A stretch of DNA of 9,541 nt from UBA2336 sp046294915 (lineage in GTDB: Bacteria > Bacteroidota > Bacteroidia > Cytophagales > Cyclobacteriaceae). A program made the translations under genes and the position numbers. The DNA lies in the NCBI GenBank assembly GCA_046294915.1, contig JBKBOE010000085.1, positions 1-9,541 of the forward strand. The letters are read 5' to 3'. Positions 1-6,304 of this stretch are shown piece after piece (position 1 is the stretch's first letter; the number at the start of each line of letters is the position of its first letter). The notes below the pieces were generated by a model. The model was not told the origin of the DNA, did no database searches, and saw only the letters and a list, made by a program, of their open reading frames with translations.

Positions 1-217
1 AGTACTGGTTCGATCCGAAATACGAAGTAAACCGGGCACCCAGGCCAACCGCAAATTTCTTTCGGGTAGCCAATTCCCAATCATACCCGGCTAACAGACT
101 GGCCGTGCCCTGGGCATTTCCTGCCGCCAGTGTAAAATGAATCTCTTTATGCTGGGCAATAAGGGCACCCGCAGCGCTAACCAGCAAAGCAATCAGTAAA
201 GATCTTTTCATATTCAT
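1..217 (-). CDS. Secreted, probably outer-membrane beta-barrel protein (N-terminal part only)
   Basis: This is the first 72 codons of a minus-strand gene that continues beyond the left edge. The reading frame opens with MNMKRSLLIALLVSAAG, a typical Sec signal peptide (basic n-region, hydrophobic core), with probable cleavage after the Ala-Gln near residue 22. The mature part shows alternating polar/hydrophobic, glycine-rich stretches such as LLAGYDWELA and FAVGLGARFTSYFG, which resemble beta-strands of small Bacteroidota outer-membrane barrels. I chose the ATG at 217; the ATG at 211 (MKRSLL) is an equally good start. It lies downstream of the Crp/Fnr gene on the same strand but across a 102-bp spacer, so it probably has its own promoter. 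The exact family cannot be named from this fragment. Confidence 0.6.
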   Translation of the reverse strand, partial: MNMKRSLLIALLVSAAGALIAQHKEIHFTLAAGNAQGTASLLAGYDWELATRKKFAVGLGARFTSYFGSNQY

Positions 218-241
218 AGTAACCCTTAAAGGTATCGAAGG

Positions 242-280
242 GTTGCCGGACAACTGTCAGGTGTATGACATTGTGTACAC
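242..280. promoter_or_regulatory. Cluster of three dyads upstream of the secreted-protein gene, possible regulator sites
   Basis: Three inverted repeats follow one another in the spacer between the Crp/Fnr gene and the secreted-protein gene. They are GTTG-N5-CAAC (242-254), TGTCA-N6-TGACA (255-270) and the 8-bp palindrome GTGTACAC (273-280). The middle one has the 5-6-5 geometry of Crp/Fnr-family boxes. A TACCTTTA element on the minus strand (227-234), with TTG 16 bp upstream (251-253), resembles the Bacteroidota -7/-33 pair, which would put the middle dyad just upstream of -33. That promoter would leave only a few leader bases before the ATG at 217, which weakens it. Short dyads arise by chance, so this is a weak call. 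Confidence 0.3.
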
Positions 281-319
281 TTCTGAACAGGACTTCGGTA
301 TACGGATTTGCCGATGCAC

Positions 320-1000
320 TTATTTCAACTGGCTCAAATCACGGATAAGGATTTTCTTCCGGTCGAAGTAAATCAGGTTTTGCTCCTTCAGTTCATTCAG
401 AATGGTGGTTACCGTTTGGCGCGAGGTACCGGTAAGCGCAGCAATGTCTTTATGGGTAAGTTTTGTGGGAATCATGGTTTCAAACCCCACTTTTTTTCCT
501 TTCCACGAGGCAGCATCTTTTAAAAATTCAACAATGCGGGTGCGGGCATCTTTAAACACCAGCAACTCCAGCTTGCGCTCCAGCCGCATGAGCCGCAGGC
601 CAACCAGTTTCAGTAACCGAAAGCTCAGCTCCTTGTCATCCTTCATCAACGCTTTCAGTTCTTCAATACTGAGCGGACACAATGTGGTATTATTATCCAT
701 GGCCTGTGCATAATCTTTGCGTTTCTCTTCACCGGCCAGGGCAAGTTCTCCGAATATTTCGCCTGTAGTAAGGATGGCGCTTACTACTTCCTTTCCGTCA
801 TTCAGGTAATGCCCAATCTTCACGCGCCCCTCTACCACCATGTAAACGTGGCTGGCCTCATCGTTGGGGATATAAATAAACTGGTCTTTGCTGTACCGCC
901 TAAACTCATGCTTATCGCCCAACACTTTGGTTTTATGTGGGCACAAAACGTTAAACAGGTTAACACTTTCAAAATACCAAAGCGCAGCCGCGTTGCTCAT
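320..1000 (-). CDS. Crp/Fnr-family transcriptional regulator
   Basis: The 226-residue protein has the usual Crp length and order: a cyclic-nucleotide-type beta-roll (about 30-115, with GELAL at 84-88), a long dimerisation helix (about 115-150), and a C-terminal Crp helix-turn-helix (about 180-215). The recognition helix region is TSRQTVTTILNEL. By ungapped comparison with E. coli CRP recalled from memory, the ribose-contacting Glu is kept (E85). The Arg-Ser pair that binds the cAMP phosphate is replaced by Lys95-Asp96, so cAMP is unlikely to be the ligand. Only two cysteines are present (C20, C108), so there is no FNR-type iron-sulfur cluster. In the recognition helix Arg194 is kept, but the CRP Glu181 and Arg185 positions are Gln195 and Thr199, so its DNA site probably differs from TGTGA. 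It is divergent from the MOSC operon across 50 bp and is a candidate regulator of it. Confidence 0.93.
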   Translation of the reverse strand: MSNAAALWYFESVNLFNVLCPHKTKVLGDKHEFRRYSKDQFIYIPNDEASHVYMVVEGRVKIGHYLNDGKEVVSAILTTGEIFGELALAGEEKRKDYAQAMDNNTTLCPLSIEELKALMKDDKELSFRLLKLVGLRLMRLERKLELLVFKDARTRIVEFLKDAASWKGKKVGFETMIPTKLTHKDIAALTGTSRQTVTTILNELKEQNLIYFDRKKILIRDLSQLK

Positions 1001-1050
1001 ATGCAGAAAAAGATTCTTTAAGTTAGCAAAAATTTTACGCCAGCAACTTC
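1001..1050. promoter_or_regulatory. Divergent promoter region between the Crp/Fnr gene and the MOSC operon
   Basis: This 50-bp AT-rich spacer must hold the promoters or leaders of both divergent genes, unless they start inside the neighbouring coding sequence. It contains an 11-bp dyad AAAGA-T-TCTTT (1009-1019) and the palindrome AAAATTTT (1029-1036). I see no full Bacteroidota -7 consensus on either strand. Position is the main argument for a regulatory role: a Crp/Fnr gene transcribed away from an operon commonly controls that operon and itself. Confidence 0.4.
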
Positions 1051-1863
1051 ATGCAAAAACAATTGAGCGAAATATGGGTGTACCCGGTTAAGTCGCTTGC
1101 GGGTTTACGGGTAAAGCAGGCCGTGGTCTTAGAAAAAGGCCTGACGCACGACAGGCGGTTTATGCTGGTTGATTCGGCTAACCGGTTTATTACCCAGCGC
1201 GAACATCCGGAATTGGCCCTTTTTACAACAACCATTGTTAACGATCAAATTCATATAACTCACTCCAAAACTAAAAAGATAATCACCCTCCATTTACAAC
1301 CGCAACCCACATCCGAGTTTGCCGCGACCATCTGGAACGATACCGTTACGGTAACAGAAGTAGATACTGCTGTAAGCAAATGGTTTTCCGAACACCTGAA
1401 ATTCGCATGCAGGCTGGTGTATTTTCCTGAAAAAAACAGCCGTCCGGTAGATGGTGCCTATGCCCTCAACAACGAACAGGTAAGCCTGGCCGATGGCTAC
1501 CCTTTCCTCATTATTGGGCAAGCCTCGCTTGATGATCTGAACAGCCGTCTGCCCGAGCCGGTAGAAATGCGAAGGTTTCGTCCGAATTTTGTTTTTACAG
1601 GCGGAGAACCCTATGAAGAAGATGCCTGGGGAAAATTCTCAATCGGGGCGGTGCAGTTTGCCGGTGTAAAAAACTGTGCCCGTTGTGTACTTACTACCGT
1701 TGATCCTGCAACCGGAGTAAAGGGAGATGAACCGCTACGAACACTCTCCTCCTATCGCAGAAAAAACGGAAAAGTTTATTTTGGGCAAAACTTGGTAGTC
1801 CAAACCCCCGGAATTATTAGCGAAGGAGACTTCATTAACTTGAGCGAAGGAACAACATGGTAA
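1051..1863 (+). CDS. MOSC-domain molybdenum protein, mARC/YcbX-like
   Basis: The 270-residue protein has an N-terminal MOSC beta-barrel domain (about 3-125, opening with IWVYPVKSLAG) and a C-terminal MOSC domain (about 140-265). The segment NCARCVLTTVDPATG (208-222) matches the molybdenum-binding segment of human mARC, and Cys212 aligns with the mARC1 Mo-ligating Cys273 (comparison from memory). RRFRPNFVF (174-182) is another family signature. mARC and E. coli YcbX reduce N-hydroxylated substrates such as amidoximes and base analogues, using Moco and an external electron donor. Unlike YcbX there is no C-terminal ferredoxin domain, so a separate donor is needed. No signal peptide is visible, so it is likely cytoplasmic. 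It is the first gene of the six-gene run, and its end overlaps the DUF2490 gene by 7 bp. The true substrate is unknown. Confidence 0.88.
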   Translation: MQKQLSEIWVYPVKSLAGLRVKQAVVLEKGLTHDRRFMLVDSANRFITQREHPELALFTTTIVNDQIHITHSKTKKIITLHLQPQPTSEFAATIWNDTVTVTEVDTAVSKWFSEHLKFACRLVYFPEKNSRPVDGAYALNNEQVSLADGYPFLIIGQASLDDLNSRLPEPVEMRRFRPNFVFTGGEPYEEDAWGKFSIGAVQFAGVKNCARCVLTTVDPATGVKGDEPLRTLSSYRRKNGKVYFGQNLVVQTPGIISEGDFINLSEGTTW

Positions 1864-2693
1864 AGTTTACCACACAAAGACGCTTTCGTTTACTGAGCAT
1901 TGTGCTTTTGTTTGCTCTGTTAATTGGCTATACAACTGGTAAAGCGCAGGGAAAGGAAATCTATAAACACAATTCGTTCTGGTCAAAAACCGAGGTAAAT
2001 GAAGTTTTTGAAGAATCAAAGTGGGGACTTGGATTTGATTTTGTGTTTCGCACCAAAAATGAGTTGGGCGAGGGGTCGCGTTTTACAAGCATGCTTCGCC
2101 AAAGTTACCGGCCGTGGGTTCATTACCAGTTTTCTCAAAATGCCCGGTTGTCAGTATCACCCATCGGGTACATGCAAACGCAGGATTATATCGGCAAGCC
2201 TTCCGATTATCTCAGGCCATCGTACCGGGAGTTCCGCACCACAATTCAGTTTTTTCATCACTTTAAACAGGCCGATGGTCGCATTATGCACACCTGGCGC
2301 TACCGGTACGAAATGCGCTGGCAGGAACAGCCGCTTACAGATGAATACCGGTATTCCAACCGGTTCCGCCTCAGGTACCGGGTAAGGGTTGGACTTAATT
2401 CTTCTGATTTTTATGCTAACCGAACTTTATATACTTCATTATCGAACGAAATAGGAATTAATTTTGGCAAAAACGTTACCTATATGTTCAATCAAAACCG
2501 TCTTTACATCGGCATGGGCTACCGCTTTTTAACAGCAGCCCGGGTTGAACTTCGGTACGTAAACCGTCTGCGATCCCGCGGTGGCACCGGCTTTGAGTAC
2601 GACCTGGACAGGGGCATAATGCTGGGATTATACATTGACCAACTTTCCCTGCTCGGCACTAAAGATATTTTAAAAGTCCGTTATTTCGACTAA
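1857..2693 (+). CDS. DUF2490 family outer-membrane-type protein
   Basis: The 278-residue protein begins with a signal peptide: basic MVKFTTQRRFR, a hydrophobic core (about 12-26), and probable cleavage near Ala-Gln 30-31. The mature part is rich in Trp, Tyr and Arg in alternating strand-like segments. Examples are FRTTIQFFHHF, YRYEMRW and YSNRFRLRYRVRVG, ending in LKVRYFD. This pattern, the size, and the recurrent RYR/RLRYR strands match DUF2490 proteins, which are predicted beta-barrels of Bacteroidota with unknown function. The C-terminus ends in Phe-Asp rather than a plain terminal Phe. The start at 1857 overlaps the last 7 bp of the MOSC gene, and the MORN gene starts 6 bp after its stop. 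The DUF2490 assignment is from pattern memory; a barrel in the outer membrane is an inference. Confidence 0.75.
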   Translation: MVKFTTQRRFRLLSIVLLFALLIGYTTGKAQGKEIYKHNSFWSKTEVNEVFEESKWGLGFDFVFRTKNELGEGSRFTSMLRQSYRPWVHYQFSQNARLSVSPIGYMQTQDYIGKPSDYLRPSYREFRTTIQFFHHFKQADGRIMHTWRYRYEMRWQEQPLTDEYRYSNRFRLRYRVRVGLNSSDFYANRTLYTSLSNEIGINFGKNVTYMFNQNRLYIGMGYRFLTAARVELRYVNRLRSRGGTGFEYDLDRGIMLGLYIDQLSLLGTKDILKVRYFD

Positions 2694-2699
2694 CTGCTG

Positions 2700-3539
2700 A
2701 TGACTACAAAAATCATTTTAACAGGAGCTTTGGCTGTTGCAGTAGGCATTGCCATCTGGATTTTTGTGAAGCTCAACCGCAGTCAGAAGGACCTCGAAGC
2801 CTTGTCGCACCAGGTCCGGCTACTGCAGCTAAAATCAGAAGCCGATAACCAGTTTATACTTGGAAACCTTGATGTTGCCATGGCTCATTACCAAGAGTAC
2901 GATTCGCTGGCCAGCGATACCCTTATGCAATTCCGGATCGCCCGGCACCGTAATCCGGCTGCAACTTCTTTATCCGAACAGGCAACAGAGTTCACGGCTC
3001 AGCCTCAACATCAGCAGCACGTGCTGCGTGAATACCCGAACAAAAAAGCGAACAGCGAAGCAAACAACGCTGGTAGTGCAACCGATGAAACCCGTTTGCT
3101 GCAAAACGAAATTGCCGAACTGAAACAAAAACTGGCAACCCTGCAGGATCTTCAGGAGACAGCATCCGGCAAAGGAATATTGCGTTTTACCTCCAGCAAA
3201 AACGGCTCAGTAACGTATTTTGGCGAATTGGCAAAAGGCAAAGCCAATGGCGAAGGCTTTGGCTACTGGAAAAGCGGCAGTTCTTACGAAGGTACCTGGA
3301 AGGATAACCTTCGCCATGGAAAAGGTGTTTTCACCTGGGCCGATGGCGAAAAATACGAGGGCGAATACCTTAACGACCAGCGCCATGGTTTTGGAATTTA
3401 CACCGCCAAGGCAGGCCGCTACGAAGGCCAGTGGCTAAACGATATGCGGCATGGAGAAGGCTACCTGTACGAGGCTAACGGAAAATTAAAAGTACACGGC
3501 ATCTGGAATAACGATAAACTGATAAAAACGGTAAAATGA
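2700..3539 (+). CDS. Membrane-anchored MORN-repeat protein with coiled coil
   Basis: The 279-residue protein has one N-terminal membrane segment (about 5-24, IILTGALAVAVGIAIWIFV). A helical stretch containing a single TPR-like unit (about 46-70, with ADNQFILGN and MAHYQEY) follows. Next come a polar linker rich in Gln, Asn and Ala (about 83-128) and a predicted coiled coil (about 130-154). It ends in four MORN repeats (about 173-262). The repeats show the typical YEGxW / RHGxG pattern: YEGTWKDNLRHGKG, YEGEYLNDQRHGFG and YEGQWLNDMRHGEG, with a more divergent first copy starting YFGELAKG. MORN repeats generally mediate protein or membrane contacts and have no enzymatic activity, so an adaptor or scaffold role is likely. 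The gene ends in an ATGA overlap with the SCO gene, which suggests translational coupling. Orientation of the MORN domain relative to the membrane is not determinable. Confidence 0.85.
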   Translation: MTTKIILTGALAVAVGIAIWIFVKLNRSQKDLEALSHQVRLLQLKSEADNQFILGNLDVAMAHYQEYDSLASDTLMQFRIARHRNPAATSLSEQATEFTAQPQHQQHVLREYPNKKANSEANNAGSATDETRLLQNEIAELKQKLATLQDLQETASGKGILRFTSSKNGSVTYFGELAKGKANGEGFGYWKSGSSYEGTWKDNLRHGKGVFTWADGEKYEGEYLNDQRHGFGIYTAKAGRYEGQWLNDMRHGEGYLYEANGKLKVHGIWNNDKLIKTVK

Positions 3540-4168
3540 AAAATAGATTTCTTGTAGCAACCCTGGCAGCTCTTACGTTTGCGTGTTCGCAAAAGAGAGA
3601 TGAAAAACTTCCCGTCTTTGGCCAGCGCGAAGTAGTTGTAAATGAGGTAAACGGACAAAAAAAGGTTGACACGGTTTACCATACCATTGCCGATTTTGAA
3701 TTTTATAATCAGGACAGTGTTCCGGTCACCAACAAAACCTTCGAAAATAAAATTTATGTAGCCGATTTCTTCTTCACATCATGCCGCACCATCTGCCCGA
3801 AAATGAAAACCCAGATGCTGCGCGTGTACGATTCCATTCAAAACCTGCCCGATGTGCTCATCCTCTCCCACACCATCGACCCCGAACATGATGATGTGGC
3901 CCGCCTGCACGACTTTGCCGAACGGCTCGGGGTGAACAGCAGCCGGTGGCATTTTGTTACCGGTGAGCAGGAAAAAATTTACGACATCGCCCAAACCAGC
4001 TATTTCGCCACCGCCATGGTTGATAAAACGGAACCCGATGGCTTCATCCACAGCGGAGCATTTCTTCTCATTGACAAGCAGCGCAGGATACGAGGCAAGT
4101 ACGATGGTACTGTTGAGGAGGACGTGAACCGGTTGATCAGGGATATACACCGATTAAGCCATGAGTAA
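3536..4168 (+). CDS. SCO1/SenC/PrrC family copper lipoprotein
   Basis: SCO proteins have a thioredoxin fold, bind copper, and help build the CuA site of cytochrome c oxidase or handle periplasmic thiols. This 210-residue protein has a lipoprotein signal, LTFAC with Cys17 as the lipidated residue, so it should be membrane-attached outside the cytoplasm. The copper motif CxxxC is present as TSCRTICP (Cys83, Cys87). The third ligand is His172, in IHSGAFLLID, the usual SCO position before the final strand. TIDPEHDD (113-120) corresponds to the family's conserved Asp-Pro-Glu loop. All three copper ligands are intact, so it should be functional. The start overlaps the MORN gene by 4 bp, and the stop lies inside the protease gene (8-bp overlap). 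A cytochrome c gene follows two genes on, which fits respiratory copper or haem work. Confidence 0.93.
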   Translation: MKNRFLVATLAALTFACSQKRDEKLPVFGQREVVVNEVNGQKKVDTVYHTIADFEFYNQDSVPVTNKTFENKIYVADFFFTSCRTICPKMKTQMLRVYDSIQNLPDVLILSHTIDPEHDDVARLHDFAERLGVNSSRWHFVTGEQEKIYDIAQTSYFATAMVDKTEPDGFIHSGAFLLIDKQRRIRGKYDGTVEEDVNRLIRDIHRLSHE

Positions 4169-5351
4169 AATACTTCTTGCCGTTCTCTCTTTTTGCTGGT
4201 TTCCGTATCTCCTTAAAGGACAGCCCGTCCGCAATTCGCTTCTATCAGGGGAATTAGTTTCGCAACACATTGTAGACACAATTCCTATTTCGGTTGAGCA
4301 TAACCTTATCTTCCTTACGGTTTATATCGATCAAAAACCGCGAAAATTTCTGCTCGATACAGGCGCCCCCACCACCCTGTCGGCATCGCTGCAACATGAA
4401 TTAAAGTACGACACGCTCTTCAAAGGCACATTGATTGACGTTCACGGAACATCTGACTCAGCTAGTTTTGTTAAGGTTACTGCGTTTTCGGTAGGAAAAC
4501 TTGAATTCAGAAATGTCCCTTCAGCCGTCCTTAACCTTCGAAATTCATTTCTTGGCTGCTTCGGGATTGACGGTATTATTGGCGGTAATACGTTGCAACA
4601 CCTGGTTTGCAAATTTGATATTCGTTCCCGACAAATTATCTTTTCTGACGGCCCCTCAATTACCCCCGCTTCAAAGCCTATCCCAATTACACTTGATAAC
4701 CAGTCTTCGCCTTACCTAAAAATAAATCCCGGCCCAAGAGCCAACGAAGAACTTCTTTTTGATACAGGATATACCGGACTGTATTCTCTTTGCAACCGCA
4801 ATTATCAATTCTTTATCAGCCGGAGAAGGCTCAAAAACACTGAACTGGCAAAAGGCAAAGGCAATAGCACTTTCGGACTCTATGGCAGCGGAACGCCCAC
4901 CCAACTTTACCTATTAAAACTCAGATACATAAAGGTGAACAATGGCCGGATTACCAAGCCTATCATTTCAACAAGCAGCGATCGGAATTCCAAACTTGGC
5001 GCTGAATTGTTTACGTACGGAACAGTGACTATTGACTACCGGCATAAAGCATTCTGGTTCCAGCCTTATCAGCAAAAAGTAAACGCGGCTAATCCGGGCA
5101 CTTGGGGAATAGAGCCAACTAGTATTAATGGTAGGATTTGTGTTGGAGTGGTGTGGAGTGGTACCCCTGCCGAAAAAGCAGGATTATCCTACGGGCAACC
5201 TATTCTCAAAGTAAATGGTTTCCAGCTAAGCGATGTTACCCTTTGCAATATGTTCACCATTAGCTGGGAAATACAAAGTGAACTCACGTTAGAGGTTGAG
5301 GTGGATGATGAGATCAGAAGTATCAAACTGACTAAAGCGTTTTACAAATGA
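4161..5351 (+). CDS. Two-lobed retropepsin-like aspartyl protease with C-terminal PDZ domain
   Basis: The 396-residue protein has a short signal peptide (MSKILLAVLSFCWFPYLLKG) and is likely exported. It carries two aspartyl protease active-site triads, LLDTGAPTT (Asp66) and LFDTGYTGLY (Asp201). Each is followed by a retropepsin-like C-terminal element: FGIDGIIGGNTLQ (134-146) for the first, and the GAELF plus VTIDYRHKAFWF segment for the second. This suggests one chain supplies both catalytic aspartates, like a pepsin, instead of forming a retropepsin homodimer. A PDZ domain occupies about residues 318-390 (VVWSGTPAEKAGLSYGQPILKVNG), typical of binding exposed C-termini. It overlaps the SCO gene by 8 bp and the cytochrome gene by 4 bp. 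By eye its base composition is more AT-rich than the XDH genes. Substrate unknown; a role in maturation or quality control of envelope proteins is inference. Confidence 0.85.
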   Translation: MSKILLAVLSFCWFPYLLKGQPVRNSLLSGELVSQHIVDTIPISVEHNLIFLTVYIDQKPRKFLLDTGAPTTLSASLQHELKYDTLFKGTLIDVHGTSDSASFVKVTAFSVGKLEFRNVPSAVLNLRNSFLGCFGIDGIIGGNTLQHLVCKFDIRSRQIIFSDGPSITPASKPIPITLDNQSSPYLKINPGPRANEELLFDTGYTGLYSLCNRNYQFFISRRRLKNTELAKGKGNSTFGLYGSGTPTQLYLLKLRYIKVNNGRITKPIISTSSDRNSKLGAELFTYGTVTIDYRHKAFWFQPYQQKVNAANPGTWGIEPTSINGRICVGVVWSGTPAEKAGLSYGQPILKVNGFQLSDVTLCNMFTISWEIQSELTLEVEVDDEIRSIKLTKAFYK

Positions 5352-5788
5352 GGCTCTGTACTTTCAGTATTGCCTTCTTTTTTATGTTTAGTTGTAGTTC
5401 CAGGCCTGGTGAACAGAGTCAGGTAAAATTTACAATGTATTACAATCAGGGCGAGCAACTTTATCTCAACCATTGCAGCAACTGCCACCAGTCCAACGGT
5501 ACCGGGCTCGGCCGGGTTTACCCGCCTCTTCATCAGTCTGATTACATGAAGAACAATTTCGAAACGGTTATCTGCATAATGAAAAACGGTCTGGAAGGAG
5601 AAATCGTGGTTAACGGTAAGGACTACAACCAAGCCATGCCGGGCGTTCCTGCACTAACCGACTTGGAGATAGCAGAAATTGCCACATACATCTACAACAC
5701 CTGGGAGCACCAGCGCGGGCTCGTTGACGTAAACGAGGTGTCCCAAATCCTGCGCCAATGCAATGACCTCACTTCACCCGGAAACTGA
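5348..5788 (+). CDS. Class I-type cytochrome c lipoprotein
   Basis: The 146-residue protein carries one haem c site, CSNCH (Cys43, Cys46, His47). A likely axial Met97 lies in YNQAMPGVPALTD, the usual spacing for a small class I cytochrome c. PPLHQSDYM (59-67) is a common loop in this family. The N-terminus MRLCTFSIAFFFMFSCSS has a Bacteroidota-style lipobox with Cys16 as probable lipidation site. The protein should therefore be anchored to a membrane on the periplasmic side, where haem is attached. It would carry single electrons between respiratory or periplasmic partners. It is the last gene of the run; its ATG overlaps the protease stop (ATGA). Its own end overlaps the convergent DUF2141 gene by 20 bp. 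Candidate partners are a copper oxidase served by the SCO protein, or the IorAB-like enzyme downstream; neither link is shown by sequence. Confidence 0.92.
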   Translation: MRLCTFSIAFFFMFSCSSRPGEQSQVKFTMYYNQGEQLYLNHCSNCHQSNGTGLGRVYPPLHQSDYMKNNFETVICIMKNGLEGEIVVNGKDYNQAMPGVPALTDLEIAEIATYIYNTWEHQRGLVDVNEVSQILRQCNDLTSPGN

Positions 5789-6182
5789 TTTTTGTATTGC
5801 CCCGCACCATAAAACGGGCATCGGCAAATCCGGGCGGCCCAAAGGTTCCGCGCGCATCATTGGAAAACCCGTAGGGTTCACGGGGAACACCCATAAAATT
5901 TGAGTCGAGTTTTTTGTTGCCGTTTACATCGTGGTAACAACTTATGGCGTACTCACCCGGCTCAAGGTTTTCGAAAAGCACCTGTACGGAGATACCGTTC
6001 ACCACCACTTCGCGCACGGCTTTATGCCGTTTCAAAAAATCATCCGGATTATTATAAAGCGCCAAACGCACCAATCCTTTTTGTGCTTTAATATCGGTTA
6101 CGGTTACCTCCAGCGAATGCTGTGCACAGGCCGAAGCACAACTAAAAAAAAGGGATAAAACCATCAATTCAATTTTCATCAT
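5769..6182 (-). CDS. DUF2141 family secreted protein
   Basis: This is a 137-residue protein from the ATG at 6182. ATGs at 6197 (adding MVNGC) and 6179 are alternatives; I prefer 6182 because it gives a compact signal peptide, MMKIELMVLSLFFSCASACA. The signal is cleaved after ACAQ, or else at a lipobox-like FFSC. The mature part, SLEVTVTDIKAQKGLVRLALYN, then FENLEPGEYAISCYHDVNGN and FMGVPREPYGFSNDARG, matches DUF2141. That family is a small Ig-like or transthyretin-like beta-sandwich of unknown function, and the DxNGNxKLD motif suggests a calcium-like site. It is transcribed against the cytochrome operon with a 20-bp tail overlap, and divergently from the IorA-like gene. No function can be assigned from the sequence. 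Confidence 0.85.
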   Translation of the reverse strand: MMKIELMVLSLFFSCASACAQHSLEVTVTDIKAQKGLVRLALYNNPDDFLKRHKAVREVVVNGISVQVLFENLEPGEYAISCYHDVNGNKKLDSNFMGVPREPYGFSNDARGTFGPPGFADARFMVRGNTKISFRVK

Positions 6183-6226
6183 ACAACCATTTACCATTAA
6201 AAAACAGCCATTCCAATCAATCCCTT

Positions 6227-6260
6227 CCGCTGACAGAATTTTTCAGCAACGGACATCCGG
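6227..6260. promoter_or_regulatory. Inverted repeats in the DUF2141 / IorA-like divergent spacer
   Basis: GCTGA (6229-6233) and TCAGC (6243-6247) form perfect 5-bp arms around a 9-nt centre, flanked by CCG and CGG in an imperfect extension. A second small dyad, CGGA-CA-TCCG, follows at 6250-6259. They sit upstream of the putative promoter of the IorA-like gene, where an operator would be expected. Short arms make chance occurrence quite possible. Confidence 0.2.
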
Positions 6261-6268
6261 CAATTTCG

Positions 6269-6276
6269 TAACTTTC
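6269..6276 (+). promoter_or_regulatory. Putative Bacteroidota -7 promoter element for the IorAB-XdhC operon
   Basis: TAACTTTC matches the Bacteroidota -7 consensus TAnnTTTG in all fixed positions but the last. It would place the transcription start about 6280 and give a leader of roughly 25 bases before the ATG at 6305. The -33 element is poor: only a T-rich stretch at about 6238-6243, somewhat farther upstream than ideal. Confidence 0.3.
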
Positions 6277-6304
6277 AACACTTCCTGTACAATCCGTTAT
6301 CATC

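Noticed and set aside
218..319. Possible terminator for the Crp/Fnr gene
   Set aside because: No GC-rich stem followed by a T run is visible on the minus strand; the dyads there have short arms and no T tract.
1341..1353. Inverted repeat TACCGTTACGGTA
   Set aside because: It lies inside the MOSC gene and is explained by the Thr-Val-Thr-Val codons; the one-base centre cannot form a useful hairpin.
1999..2385. 128-codon plus-strand open frame within the DUF2490 gene
   Set aside because: It is an out-of-frame shadow with irregular composition; the DUF2490 frame has a signal peptide and a coherent strand pattern.
3216..3486. Recurring short DNA repeats such as CGCCATGG and GAAGG
   Set aside because: They are the coding consequence of the MORN repeats (RHG and EG units), not a DNA-level repeat or CRISPR-like array.
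3779..4150. 123-codon minus-strand open frame inside the SCO gene
   Set aside because: It is fully antisense to the SCO copper-site coding region and shows no family motif.
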